Positions 1 through 6,801 of a DNA stretch of 21,812 nt are shown here, one piece after another. Every line of letters begins with the position of its first letter. Within the stretch, counting starts at the first letter, position 1. The stretch comes from a virus. The notes under the pieces are model-generated. The model worked only from the letters and a program-made list of their open reading frames with translations, made no database searches and was not told the origin of the DNA. The translations under genes were made by a program, and so were the position numbers. Where the stretch lies: positions 1 to 21,812 of the IMG/VR virus record IMGVR_UViG_3300023178_000302; one strand, given 5' to 3'.

Positions 1-425
1 GAGGTAGAAGAGGTGCTGGTAACTTTGCAATCGTTGATGCTAAAGTTGCTTCAGCTCTACAAGGTATCGCTGGTTTTGTACCAAACCCAATGGCTAACAC
101 GTTCAACCAGGTTGCAGGTGCAATCTACCCAGTTGGATCTGTTGCAGGTATCAATCTTTACACTGATCCTCTAATGTCATTTAACGGTACAGGTGCTGGT
201 TCTATTGGTACTGACGGTCACGAGATCTTAGTCGGTCGTAAGGGCGACGGCAACGGTCCTGGTCTAGTATTCATGCCTTACTTGATGGCTGAATCAGTAC
301 AGACTATTGCTGAAGGTACTATGGCTCCTAAGGTTGCAGTTAAGTCTCGCTACGCACTAGTTGAGGCTGGCTTCCACCCAGAGACTCAGTACATCTCATT
401 TGATGTTGACGCTCTAGAGCTATAA
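1..425 (+). CDS. 23: Major capsid protein, gp23 type, C-terminal part (partial at window start)
   Basis: The open frame is already running at base 3 and ends with TAA at 423-425, giving the last 140 residues; the true start lies before the window. Features typical of the C-terminal half of T4-family major capsid proteins are visible: an early RRGAGNF segment like the 'RG.GN' of gp23, a GPGLVFMPY segment followed by a TMAPKVAVKSRYALVEAGF stretch (the capsid 'pK.a.ktRYa' region), and an ETQYISFDVDALEL end. The protein forms the hexamer lattice of the head shell. Codon use looks richer in C/G-ending codons than in the following genes, as expected for a very highly expressed protein. A strong terminator follows 31 bases after the stop. 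The ATG at 90 is an internal methionine, not a start. Family assignment is firm; the gp23 name follows T4 usage. Confidence 0.9.
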   Translation, partial: GRRGAGNFAIVDAKVASALQGIAGFVPNPMANTFNQVAGAIYPVGSVAGINLYTDPLMSFNGTGAGSIGTDGHEILVGRKGDGNGPGLVFMPYLMAESVQTIAEGTMAPKVAVKSRYALVEAGFHPETQYISFDVDALEL

Positions 426-456
426 TCTTAAAGATTAGAATTCAATATACTATAAG

Positions 457-486
457 GAAAGCCCGCAATTGCGGGCTTTCTTTTTG
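457..486 (+). terminator. Rho-independent terminator after the capsid gene
   Basis: A perfect 10-bp stem (GAAAGCCCGC at 457-466 with GCGGGCTTTC at 471-480) closes an AATT loop and runs into TTTTT at 481-485. It ends the capsid transcript and insulates the next gene, which has its own promoter-like motif at 511. Confidence 0.93.
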
Positions 487-510
487 CTTCAAATTTAAAT
501 TTGACAAGAG

Positions 511-518
511 GATATATA
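511..518 (+). promoter_or_regulatory. Late-promoter-like GATATATA motif upstream of the coiled-coil gene
   Basis: Exact GATATATA, starting 35 bases before the ATG at 546 and 25 bases after the preceding terminator. The same octamer precedes five other late-type genes in the window at 25-36 bases. It resembles the T4 late promoter TATAAATA in position and composition; recognition by a gp55-like sigma is inferred. Confidence 0.6.
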
Positions 519-545
519 CAAAAACGATAATATAATAACATCAAT

Positions 546-2285
546 ATGAAACTAAAGAATAAATTAAAAATGTTTGAGGAGTTTGCTTCTACTGAGAAGA
601 ACACGGAAACTAAAATCAATTCAAAGGGTGTAGTAAAGGCTTCAAATGATACCACCTCTATTTTAGATGACGTAGATAATATTTTAGATAACTTGGAAAC
701 TTTATCTAAGCAAATTACTGAAGAGCATGCTATTTTACTAAAAGATTTTGAAAACGCATCTATTTCTATTTTAGAAAATGAAGAAACTATAGAAATGATT
801 AATGAAGATTTTATGGCTGAAATTATGAAGCAAGTAAAATCTATGAAATCTTATGCTAAGTTAACCGGCCTTTATCCTAAGATGAAGAAAAACATTTTAA
901 AAGCTGAGTTAAACAAAGTAGAAAAACTAGCAAAATTTAAGGCAGAGGAAGCAGAAAAAACAGCAGGGTATCTCGATCAACTCAAGACTGCATATAAAGA
1001 AAAAATTGCACAGGTTGGTGCAAGTGATGCTCCAGCTATTAAAAAGAGTCAAAAGAAAGAGGCACTAAGGCAGCAAAGAGACGCTGCTATTGAAAAAGGA
1101 TCTGACACTGTTAAGACTAAATTAGAAAGCGCAAGGCAAAAACTAACAAAACAGTTAGACGATAAAATTAGAGACTTAAATACTAAGTTAACTGATCTTC
1201 AGAATGATAATAAAATTGAAGCCGAACTTTTAATGAAGCAATGGCAAACTCAAAAGCTTGATACGGATGACAAGATAGAATTTGAAAGAATAGATAAAAC
1301 TGCAGAAATCGAAACAGGGTATGCAGCAGATAATCCTGAACATGTAGAAAGATTGGCCGCGTTTAGAAAACGGGAAATGCAAAAACATAAAACTAAAACT
1401 GAAGAAGAGAAAAGAGAAAAAGCTGAAGAACTTGCTGCTATTCAAGCACAATTTGACGAAGAGTCAGCTAGAGGCACCGAAGAGGAAAAAGAAGCAAAAA
1501 AGAAAATTGTCGACTGGTTCAAGGCCGGTAACGAGTATGCAACCTATTTGGGTAGTGTTGACTTTGGTGTTCAAGAATCTCTAGTTAACGAAGCTGAAAT
1601 TTCAGATGAAGTAAAGGATAGAATTAAAGAACTTAGAAAGGCTTATAGCGATGCTAATGCAGCCGTAAGTGTTTCTACCTTTAAGAAGGCCGGTTCTAGT
1701 GAAGCGGATGCTGAAGAGCAATGGACTACTTTTAAAAAAATGATTGATGGAGCGGTTGATCAATATTCAAACCAAGTTGATTCTATCGATGGTATCGATG
1801 ATTCGGAACCTCCAGCAGATCCACCGCCTCCAGCAGAAGATGACGACGACGAGCGTACAGCAGAACAAATACAACAAGAAATTGACGATCTAGATCAACA
1901 AATAACTGATAAAGAAGCAGATTTAGACTCTAAAAGAGAAGAATCGCAAAATTCAGAAGCTGGTCAAGAATATGCAAGGGTTGAATCAGAATATGACTCT
2001 TTAAGGTCGACTCCAGAGGCAGATCGAGCAGACAATCATCAAGAGCAATTGCAAGCTCTTGAAGATCAAATGGATCAAATAAAACAGGATTTTACAGAAA
2101 ACGATCCAATAGGTCAAGCAATAGCTACACTTGAATCAGAGATAGAATCTTTAAAAGATCAAAGAACCGAAAAGCAACAAGAACTTAGAGATTTACCTCA
2201 AGAATCTTTTAATTATGAAAACGTTACAGAATCGTTTGCATTTAAATCAGGCTCTGTTGCTGATAGATTTAGAAGACTAATATAA
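546..2285 (+). CDS. Large acidic coiled-coil protein, possible head-core or internal head protein
   Basis: 579 residues, very rich in Glu, Lys, Gln and Asp, with long heptad-like helical stretches (about residues 100-320 and 435-550) that should form coiled coils. An acidic, proline-rich linker (DPPPPAEDDDDE) sits near residues 425-437 and separates the two helical halves. The N-terminus, MKLKNKLKMFEEFASTE, resembles the short capsid-targeting peptides of T4 internal head proteins (e.g. IPI/IPIII, MKTYQEF...). The C-terminus ends in an aromatic/basic segment (ESFAFKSGSVADRFRRL). There is no enzyme motif and no membrane segment. The gene directly follows the capsid gene and has a late-type motif upstream, so a scaffold (gp22-like), internal protein or virion role is plausible. 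This is an inference from context and composition; no direct homologue was recognised. Its stop lies 3 bases from the stop of the convergent gene at 2289. Confidence 0.7.
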   Translation: MKLKNKLKMFEEFASTEKNTETKINSKGVVKASNDTTSILDDVDNILDNLETLSKQITEEHAILLKDFENASISILENEETIEMINEDFMAEIMKQVKSMKSYAKLTGLYPKMKKNILKAELNKVEKLAKFKAEEAEKTAGYLDQLKTAYKEKIAQVGASDAPAIKKSQKKEALRQQRDAAIEKGSDTVKTKLESARQKLTKQLDDKIRDLNTKLTDLQNDNKIEAELLMKQWQTQKLDTDDKIEFERIDKTAEIETGYAADNPEHVERLAAFRKREMQKHKTKTEEEKREKAEELAAIQAQFDEESARGTEEEKEAKKKIVDWFKAGNEYATYLGSVDFGVQESLVNEAEISDEVKDRIKELRKAYSDANAAVSVSTFKKAGSSEADAEEQWTTFKKMIDGAVDQYSNQVDSIDGIDDSEPPADPPPPAEDDDDERTAEQIQQEIDDLDQQITDKEADLDSKREESQNSEAGQEYARVESEYDSLRSTPEADRADNHQEQLQALEDQMDQIKQDFTENDPIGQAIATLESEIESLKDQRTEKQQELRDLPQESFNYENVTESFAFKSGSVADRFRRLI

Positions 2286-2288
2286 ATA

Positions 2289-2795
2289 TCAAAGACGGCG
2301 CTTAGCGCTCTTCTTTGCAACTTTAAGGAACTCCTGTCTCTCATTGAGCAGGAGTTCTTTGCATTTCTTGCGAAACTCAATTGAGCTTTTAAGTATACGA
2401 CTGTCCACCATTGGCGCATTTAGTACATCTAAATATTCACCGTCTACAAAGTTTTCTAGGTCGAAGTTCATAAATTTAGCTTTAATTGGCTTATTAGATA
2501 TGGCACAAAACCAATCAATTGTATTGTAGTTTTCTTTAAACTGTTCTTGTGTAACTGGTAAATTATTTTCCCAATCATAATATATTCTAGAAGATGCTGC
2601 GTTTCTCAGTGGAGGTCTTTGCATTTTAATAGCGCATTTAATAAATTGGTCACTTTGTGCCCATCTTTTAATATGTCTATTTTCTACTAAAAATTTACGA
2701 TGTACCTTTAATAAATTCTTTAGTATAATTCCATATCTATTTTTTGGATATGGTCCTTTTGTCCGTTCAATTACGATATTTCTCCAATTTATCAT
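2289..2795 (-). CDS. Hypothetical basic protein, 168 residues
   Basis: The only convincing reverse-strand gene in the window. The ATG is at 2795-2793 and the TGA at 2291-2289. The protein is basic and rich in Arg, Lys, Asn and Trp, with no signal peptide or membrane segment, and it ends in a Lys/Arg-rich helix (VAKKSAKRRL). No family was recognised. Its base composition matches the neighbours, arguing against a recent insertion. It converges tail to tail on the coiled-coil gene with only 3 bases between stops, and diverges from gp44 across a 60-base gap. On its own strand, ATATAAT lies directly upstream of the ATG, so its transcript may have little or no leader. Its place beside the replication block and the lack of a late motif suggest early or middle expression. 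Confidence 0.75.
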   Translation of the reverse strand: MINWRNIVIERTKGPYPKNRYGIILKNLLKVHRKFLVENRHIKRWAQSDQFIKCAIKMQRPPLRNAASSRIYYDWENNLPVTQEQFKENYNTIDWFCAISNKPIKAKFMNFDLENFVDGEYLDVLNAPMVDSRILKSSIEFRKKCKELLLNERQEFLKVAKKSAKRRL

Positions 2796-2802
2796 ATTAT
2801 AT
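2795..2802 (+). promoter_or_regulatory. Possible early/middle -10-like element in the divergent gap
   Basis: TATTATAT on the plus strand, 54-61 bases before the gp44 ATG at 2856. Its reverse complement, ATATAATA, abuts the ATG of the divergent gene. Similar TATWATAT elements precede RNase H (3851) and the gene at 5329. No clear -35 box is visible. Weak evidence, given only by position and recurrence. Confidence 0.3.
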
Positions 2803-2855
2803 GTATCGTCTTAAACAAATTAGCCTTTTTGCATATAAGCTACAAAGCTAATTAT

Positions 2856-3812
2856 ATGAAGTCTATTAATCAACTATTTACGGAAAAGTATCGACCGCAA
2901 AACCTTGATGAACTTATTCTGCCGGATCGAGTAATGAGTAAATTTAAAGATGGTTTAGTTCAGAACATGCTATTTGCTGGTTCGCCTGGCACGGGTAAGA
3001 CTTCTACTGCCAAGGCTATCGTTAATCAGTTTAATCTACCTTATATTTACATTAATGCATCAACTGACACTTCAGTCGATATTATTCGCACTCGTATCAT
3101 TGACTTTTGTTCTACTGTCTCAATTATGGATGACCCAGGAGCATTTAAGGTTGTGATTCTCGATGAGGTTGATGGAGTTAGCGATCAATTTTTTAAAGCA
3201 CTTAGGGCTACTATGGAACAATTTGCTAGTAATAGTAGATTTATAGCAACTTGTAATTATATTAACAAAGTTCCAGATCCGGTTCTAAGCAGATTTGAAG
3301 TTATTAATTTTGATTTTGATAAGCAAGAAGAGTCTGAGTTGACCAAGAAGTATATCAAGAGGGTCTATCATATTTGTAAGGAAGAAGGTTTAACTATTGA
3401 GAAAGATGCTCTTGTAGAGTTTGTACGTAGAAACTTTCCAGATCTTAGAAGTACTCTTAATAAATTACAAGGATTTAAGACGCAAGGCACCACTAATATT
3501 ACAGTTAGTGATGTCAAAAGATTTAATTCAGTGTTTAAAGATGTATTTGAACTAATTTTTAACGAAACAGATCCTGCTAAAAATTATCAAATGTTAGTTA
3601 GTAATTATTCAAATCGAGTTGACGATGTACTTCAGTCACTTGGCGAAGAGTTTATTGAATACATAAACCAAGAACAATCACAAAGTAGTAAACATATACC
3701 ACAAGTTATTATATCAGTTGCTAATCATCAGGCCCAAAGGGTTCATGTTATTGATCCGGTAATTACAATGTTAAGTTGTGTATATGAAATACAAACAGTA
3801 ATTCGTTCGTAA
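2856..3812 (+). CDS. 44: Sliding-clamp loader ATPase subunit, gp44 type
   Basis: 318 residues counted from the ATG at 2856. An in-frame TTG at 2829 would add nine residues, but the ATG start puts the family's EKYRP motif (residues 10-13) where T4 gp44 has 'EQKYRPSTIDE'. This AAA+ ATPase loads the sliding clamp (gp45) onto primer-template junctions for the phage polymerase. Visible motifs are Walker A GSPGTGKTS (42-50), Walker B VVILDEVD (99-106), sensor 1 ATCN (131-134) and the arginine-finger SRF motif (145-147, T4 'SRC'). A FVRRNFPDLRSTLNKLQ segment near 190-206 matches gp44 'LVKKNFPDFRKTIGEL'. Length equals T4 gp44 (319). The gp62 partner is not identifiable here; the gene at 5329 is a positional candidate only. 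There is no Shine-Dalgarno sequence. Confidence 0.93.
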   Translation: MKSINQLFTEKYRPQNLDELILPDRVMSKFKDGLVQNMLFAGSPGTGKTSTAKAIVNQFNLPYIYINASTDTSVDIIRTRIIDFCSTVSIMDDPGAFKVVILDEVDGVSDQFFKALRATMEQFASNSRFIATCNYINKVPDPVLSRFEVINFDFDKQEESELTKKYIKRVYHICKEEGLTIEKDALVEFVRRNFPDLRSTLNKLQGFKTQGTTNITVSDVKRFNSVFKDVFELIFNETDPAKNYQMLVSNYSNRVDDVLQSLGEEFIEYINQEQSQSSKHIPQVIISVANHQAQRVHVIDPVITMLSCVYEIQTVIRS

Positions 3813-3850
3813 ACAAAAATGTTAAAATATTTTCATATTTAACAAGAATG

Positions 3851-3858
3851 TATTATAT
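3851..3858 (+). promoter_or_regulatory. Possible early/middle -10-like element upstream of RNase H
   Basis: TATTATAT within AATGTATTATAT, 25 bases before the RNase H ATG. The same AATGTATWATAT string occurs at 5315-5326 before the next replication-block gene. The late octamer is missing here, consistent with a different promoter class. Confidence 0.35.
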
Positions 3859-3875
3859 TTAACTGTAAAAGACAC

Positions 3876-5138
3876 ATGAAGGTGGGAAAACATACTCTAT
3901 TAATAGACGGAAACTATTTCGTTTTTAGCCGGCTTTTTGTAATGCCGAAACCAAAATCAGGTAAATTGTTAGGAGATGATAAATCTCGAGGTCAATTTAT
4001 GAGGAAACTTGCAATTGACTTTGCATCTGAAATGCGAAAGCTTAATTCTTTTGTAGATGATGTAGTAGTGGCAGTCGATTCCAAATCATGGAGAAAAGAT
4101 CTGTATCCTGAGAGTGATTATAAAGGCACTAGAAAGCAAGATTCTAATGTTGATTGGAATGCAGTCTATGAAACATACGAGCAGTTCCAAGATATCCTAA
4201 AAAGTAAGGGTGTTACTATTCATCAAACCCAAGGAGCTGAGGCCGATGATGTTCTTTTTGGTTGGTCTACAATGCTTAATGGTCGTGGTAAATCATGTAT
4301 TGTTTGGACTGGTGATCGTGACCTAATTCAGCTAGTTAATTATTCCGAGGCCAACGACGCTCATACTATTTGGTATTATAATACACGCAAAAGCTTGTAT
4401 GCCTTTGAAGGTTTTACTGAAGCAATGGAAGCTTCAGCTTCTTTAGAAATGTCAAATGATGACATGCTATTTAATATGGGTGGTCAACATATGATGCGTG
4501 ATCGCTATCAGGGTGATATTTTGCAATGGGTCAAAGATAATAAGGTTGAAATTACAGAGGTTGATTGTGATTTGTTTATCTTAAAAAAGATTTTAACGGG
4601 TGATAAGTCAGATAATATTCCATCTGTTGTGACTTGGCAAAAAGAAATGAAAAACGGTAAGCTTCGTAATTATTCTATCACGGATAAACAAGCCGATAAA
4701 ATTATTTCACAGTTTTTAAAAGAAAAAGAAGAGTTTACTATAGATCACCTTTTTTCTTTAGAAGCTAAAACTTCTATTTGTGATACTATCTATAGAGTCA
4801 TAGGTCATAGTAATCCTGCTTTAATTCAAGCTAATTTTAACAGCAATATTTCATTGATGTTGTTGCATACTAAGACTATTCCTGATGCAATTCAAAATGC
4901 AATCTATGAAAAAATTGATACAGAATGGGAAGGTGCTATCGATAATATGGAATTGATTTTAGATAAAGATCTTATTCTTAAAGGAACAGATTGGTTAAGG
5001 GGTAGTTCAGCTCCGGCATCAATGGATCCATTTGCTGGTTTAGAAGTACCTAAAGAAGAGTCTATTAAAAAAGTAAAAGGTAGAAAAGTTAAGGAAGACA
5101 CAAATCCTAAAACTAAGAAATTGACCGATTTATTTTGA
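3876..5138 (+). CDS. rnh: RNase H / flap-endonuclease-like 5' nuclease (T4 rnh family)
   Basis: 420 residues, ATG start. T4 RNase H is a FEN-1-family 5'-3' exonuclease that removes RNA primers and nearby DNA from Okazaki fragments. The metal-binding acidic residues are recognisable in order: LLIDGNY (D11), VVAVDS (D68), SWRKDLYPE..YKGTR (71-86, the family's 'WR+..Y..YK.+R' helical-arch region), EADDVL (122-127), TGDRDLIQL (D147, D149) and LTGDKSDNIP (D243, D246). It is about 115 residues longer than T4 RNase H (305); the extra length is an insert around residues 160-225 and a charged C-terminal tail after residue 380. The tail ends KKLTDLF, a hydrophobic end reminiscent of clamp-binding peptides in T4 proteins (speculative). 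It sits 63 bases after gp44, consistent with a lagging-strand replication module. All catalytic residues look intact. Confidence 0.93.
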   Translation: MKVGKHTLLIDGNYFVFSRLFVMPKPKSGKLLGDDKSRGQFMRKLAIDFASEMRKLNSFVDDVVVAVDSKSWRKDLYPESDYKGTRKQDSNVDWNAVYETYEQFQDILKSKGVTIHQTQGAEADDVLFGWSTMLNGRGKSCIVWTGDRDLIQLVNYSEANDAHTIWYYNTRKSLYAFEGFTEAMEASASLEMSNDDMLFNMGGQHMMRDRYQGDILQWVKDNKVEITEVDCDLFILKKILTGDKSDNIPSVVTWQKEMKNGKLRNYSITDKQADKIISQFLKEKEEFTIDHLFSLEAKTSICDTIYRVIGHSNPALIQANFNSNISLMLLHTKTIPDAIQNAIYEKIDTEWEGAIDNMELILDKDLILKGTDWLRGSSAPASMDPFAGLEVPKEESIKKVKGRKVKEDTNPKTKKLTDLF

Positions 5139-5140
5139 TT

Positions 5141-5299
5141 ATGGATTTATCAGAGCACATGTATATTGAAGAAGTGTTAGCCGAAGCTAATGCATTTGGA
5201 TTAAAGGCTGAAGTCCAAAAATGGGCAAATAAGTTTTTAAAAGAGGGACACGATTATGAGACAGCTTACACAATGGCATATTATGAATGGTGTAAGTAA
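5141..5299 (+). CDS. Small hypothetical protein, 52 residues
   Basis: A short gene starting with ATG two bases after the RNase H stop and ending with TAA at 5297-5299. The protein is MDLSEHMYIEEVLAEANAFG followed by an amphipathic helix and ends YETAYTMAYYEWCK. It is acidic, predicted all-helical, with no membrane segment. Small proteins with a similar 'TAY..AY.EW' ending occur among T4-like phages of marine bacteria, from memory and not checked. It fills the gap between RNase H and the next gene exactly, shares their strand and is probably co-transcribed with rnh. Function unknown. Confidence 0.7.
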   Translation: MDLSEHMYIEEVLAEANAFGLKAEVQKWANKFLKEGHDYETAYTMAYYEWCK

Positions 5300-5318
5300 A
5301 CTTTAAAATTTATCAATG

Positions 5319-5326
5319 TATAATAT
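5319..5326 (+). promoter_or_regulatory. Possible early/middle promoter element (TATAATAT)
   Basis: TATAATAT, part of AATGTATAATAT, shared with the element before RNase H. It starts only 10 bases before the ATG at 5329, so if it acts as a -10 box the mRNA would be nearly leaderless. It could equally be just the A/T-rich start context common here. Confidence 0.25.
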
Positions 5327-5328
5327 GT

Positions 5329-5757
5329 ATGCTAGACGAAACTAAGCTATTTGATTTCGTGAAAATTATGTTCACGAAAAGATCAGATTACAATAAAATA
5401 AAACAACACAGCAAGAAGCGACATCATTTTATGATTAATCGCTTTTTTGCTATTAAATATCCATCTAATGCAAACGCGTTTAATTTGAATAGAATAGATG
5501 GAGCTTCAGTTGTTGATTGTTGGTCTATGGTTGCTTCTAGATTTAAATCTGTGCCTACATGGTTTTATACTAAAACCAAAAAAGCAACGAAACAAAAAGT
5601 TGATAAATATATTCCAAGCGAAGAAGCCATTCAATTATATCTAGATAAAAATGAGATAGGCAAAAGAGAGTATCAAGAAATGCTTAAATTTGCAAAGAAT
5701 GACTTGTTCGATGACCTTAAAAATATCGAACAACAAATTAATGTTTACGGAGAATAA
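5329..5757 (+). CDS. Hypothetical protein in the replication block, 142 residues
   Basis: 142 residues, basic and helical. The N-terminal half carries a distinctive KRSDYNKIKQHSKKRHHFMI stretch followed by NRFFAIKYPSNANAFN, and a central VVDCWSMVASRFKSVPTWFYTKTKK; the C-terminal third is an acidic helix. There is no signal peptide and no membrane span. I do not recognise the family with certainty. Its place after gp44 and RNase H makes a replication role likely, and the clamp-loader small subunit (gp62), otherwise missing here, is one candidate by position only; the sequence does not resemble T4 gp62 to my reading. The last 17 bases overlap the next gene, implying coupled translation. Confidence 0.75.
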   Translation: MLDETKLFDFVKIMFTKRSDYNKIKQHSKKRHHFMINRFFAIKYPSNANAFNLNRIDGASVVDCWSMVASRFKSVPTWFYTKTKKATKQKVDKYIPSEEAIQLYLDKNEIGKREYQEMLKFAKNDLFDDLKNIEQQINVYGE

Positions 5758-6382
5758 AGATACATTTTCAGAGGTTGTAGATATTACGCTTTATAGATAT
5801 AACTCAGTTGATAATAGAATTTGGGGTATACTTAAGGGATTTAATTCTCATAAAAAATTAAGTAAAAACTCTATTTTAGTTTCTTCTGAATCTCTTAAAT
5901 CTATTCTTTTAGCTAATTTTAGAAAAGAAATAAATAGAGTAGAGTCGTTGCATAGTTCAATTGTTCATAAAGAAGCAACTTCGGTTTATTTCTTATGGAA
6001 AATGCTAGAAGATTTAGTTGGATTAAGATGGGTTAAATTTACTCTTAATTCTAATGTTTCTTATAATAGAGTAGTTGATATAGATGATATGAAAACAATC
6101 AAATATTCTGTTAAAGTTGTTAGAGGAACTCTTAGACTATTTGACGTTTTTAATAAAGTACAATTGCCGCTTGTCAATTCTATTCTTTATAAAGCTAATA
6201 TTTTAAAAAGAGGACAACAGTTTACGGTCATAAAAGCAGATGACTTAAATACAAAGTTAGATATATTCTTAGCTACTAATAATTCTAGTGAAATATTAAC
6301 ACCCATTAATTTGATTATGCAAGAAATAGAGCCTTATCAAACAGATAATCCAGAGCTTCTTCTTGTGACAGATTTCGACTAA
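5741..6382 (+). CDS. Hypothetical protein, 213 residues
   Basis: The start at ATG 5741 is preferred over an in-frame ATG at 5690, because the latter would overlap the previous gene by 68 bases and add a poor N-terminus, whereas 5741 overlaps by 17. The protein begins MFTENKDTFSEVVDITLYRY, is mixed alpha/beta, and holds a WKMLEDLVGLRWVKF segment near residue 85, which is compatible with a helical core. It ends with an acidic NPELLLVTDFD tail. No known motif, signal peptide or membrane segment is seen. It is translationally linked to the 142-residue protein, so the two may act together. It is the last gene before the first strong late motif at 6383, so it probably closes the early/middle block. 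Function unknown. Confidence 0.75.
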   Translation: MFTENKDTFSEVVDITLYRYNSVDNRIWGILKGFNSHKKLSKNSILVSSESLKSILLANFRKEINRVESLHSSIVHKEATSVYFLWKMLEDLVGLRWVKFTLNSNVSYNRVVDIDDMKTIKYSVKVVRGTLRLFDVFNKVQLPLVNSILYKANILKRGQQFTVIKADDLNTKLDIFLATNNSSEILTPINLIMQEIEPYQTDNPELLLVTDFD

Positions 6383-6390
6383 GATATATA
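6383..6390 (+). promoter_or_regulatory. Late-promoter-like GATATATA motif
   Basis: Exact GATATATA immediately after the stop of the previous gene and 26 bases before the ATG at 6409. It marks the switch from the replication block to the structural block and probably drives the membrane protein and the neck protein together. Confidence 0.6.
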
Positions 6391-6408
6391 AAGAAAAGTC
6401 GAAACAAT

Positions 6409-6801
6409 ATGGGAAAGCGCGAAGGTTTAGTTTATCTTGTAGTTGCACTTTGGGTTGTATTAGGAGCTCTTGGTGTATTTAAAGATACCAGTTTATCAGA
6501 GCTTTCGGTTTATTTTGGATCTTTAACCGCTTATGTCGGAATTTATGTATGGTCAGAAACCAAAAAGCCGTCAATAAAATCGAGTGTATTTAAGAAAGGT
6601 CCAACTTCTAGAAGAGAGGCCATGATATACATCGTTACGTTATTATGGGCGCTTGCAGGCGGTTTTACAATGTGGTATAAGCAAAATTTAAATGAAGTTA
6701 CAGTTTATTTTGTTTCTCTTTCAGGGTTTGTAACAAGTTGGATTTTAGGTGAAGTATATAAGCCTGAAGATGAGGTTAACAAAAATATTTCTAGAAAATA
6801 A
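6409..6801 (+). CDS. Small membrane protein with an internal duplication (four membrane segments)
   Basis: 130 residues made of two homologous halves: residues 4-54 and 69-119 align without gaps at 18 of 51 identical positions (RE..Y.V...LW...G at the start, VYF.SL in the middle, E..KP at the end). Each half has two hydrophobic helices (about 8-24 and 32-48; 72-88 and 97-114), giving four predicted membrane spans joined by a basic loop near residues 58-69. No lysis or transport motif is recognised. Holin, superinfection exclusion and virion-associated membrane protein are all possible. The stop overlaps the next start by one base (TAATG), so it is co-translated with the gp14-like protein and expressed late. 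Confidence 0.85.
   Translation: MGKREGLVYLVVALWVVLGALGVFKDTSLSELSVYFGSLTAYVGIYVWSETKKPSIKSSVFKKGPTSRREAMIYIVTLLWALAGGFTMWYKQNLNEVTVYFVSLSGFVTSWILGEVYKPEDEVNKNISRK

Noticed and set aside
2291-2316. GCGC-TTA-GCGC hairpin as a bidirectional terminator at the convergent junction
   Set aside because: The stem is only four perfect pairs with imperfect flanks and no U-run on either strand; it lies in the coding end of the reverse gene.
2829-2855. TTG start giving gp44 nine extra residues
   Set aside because: The ATG at 2856 places the EKYRP motif as in T4 gp44 and has the usual A/T-rich ATG context.
5690-5740. Upstream ATG for the 213-residue gene
   Set aside because: It would overlap the previous gene by 68 bases and adds an unconvincing N-terminus; ATG 5741 is a better start.
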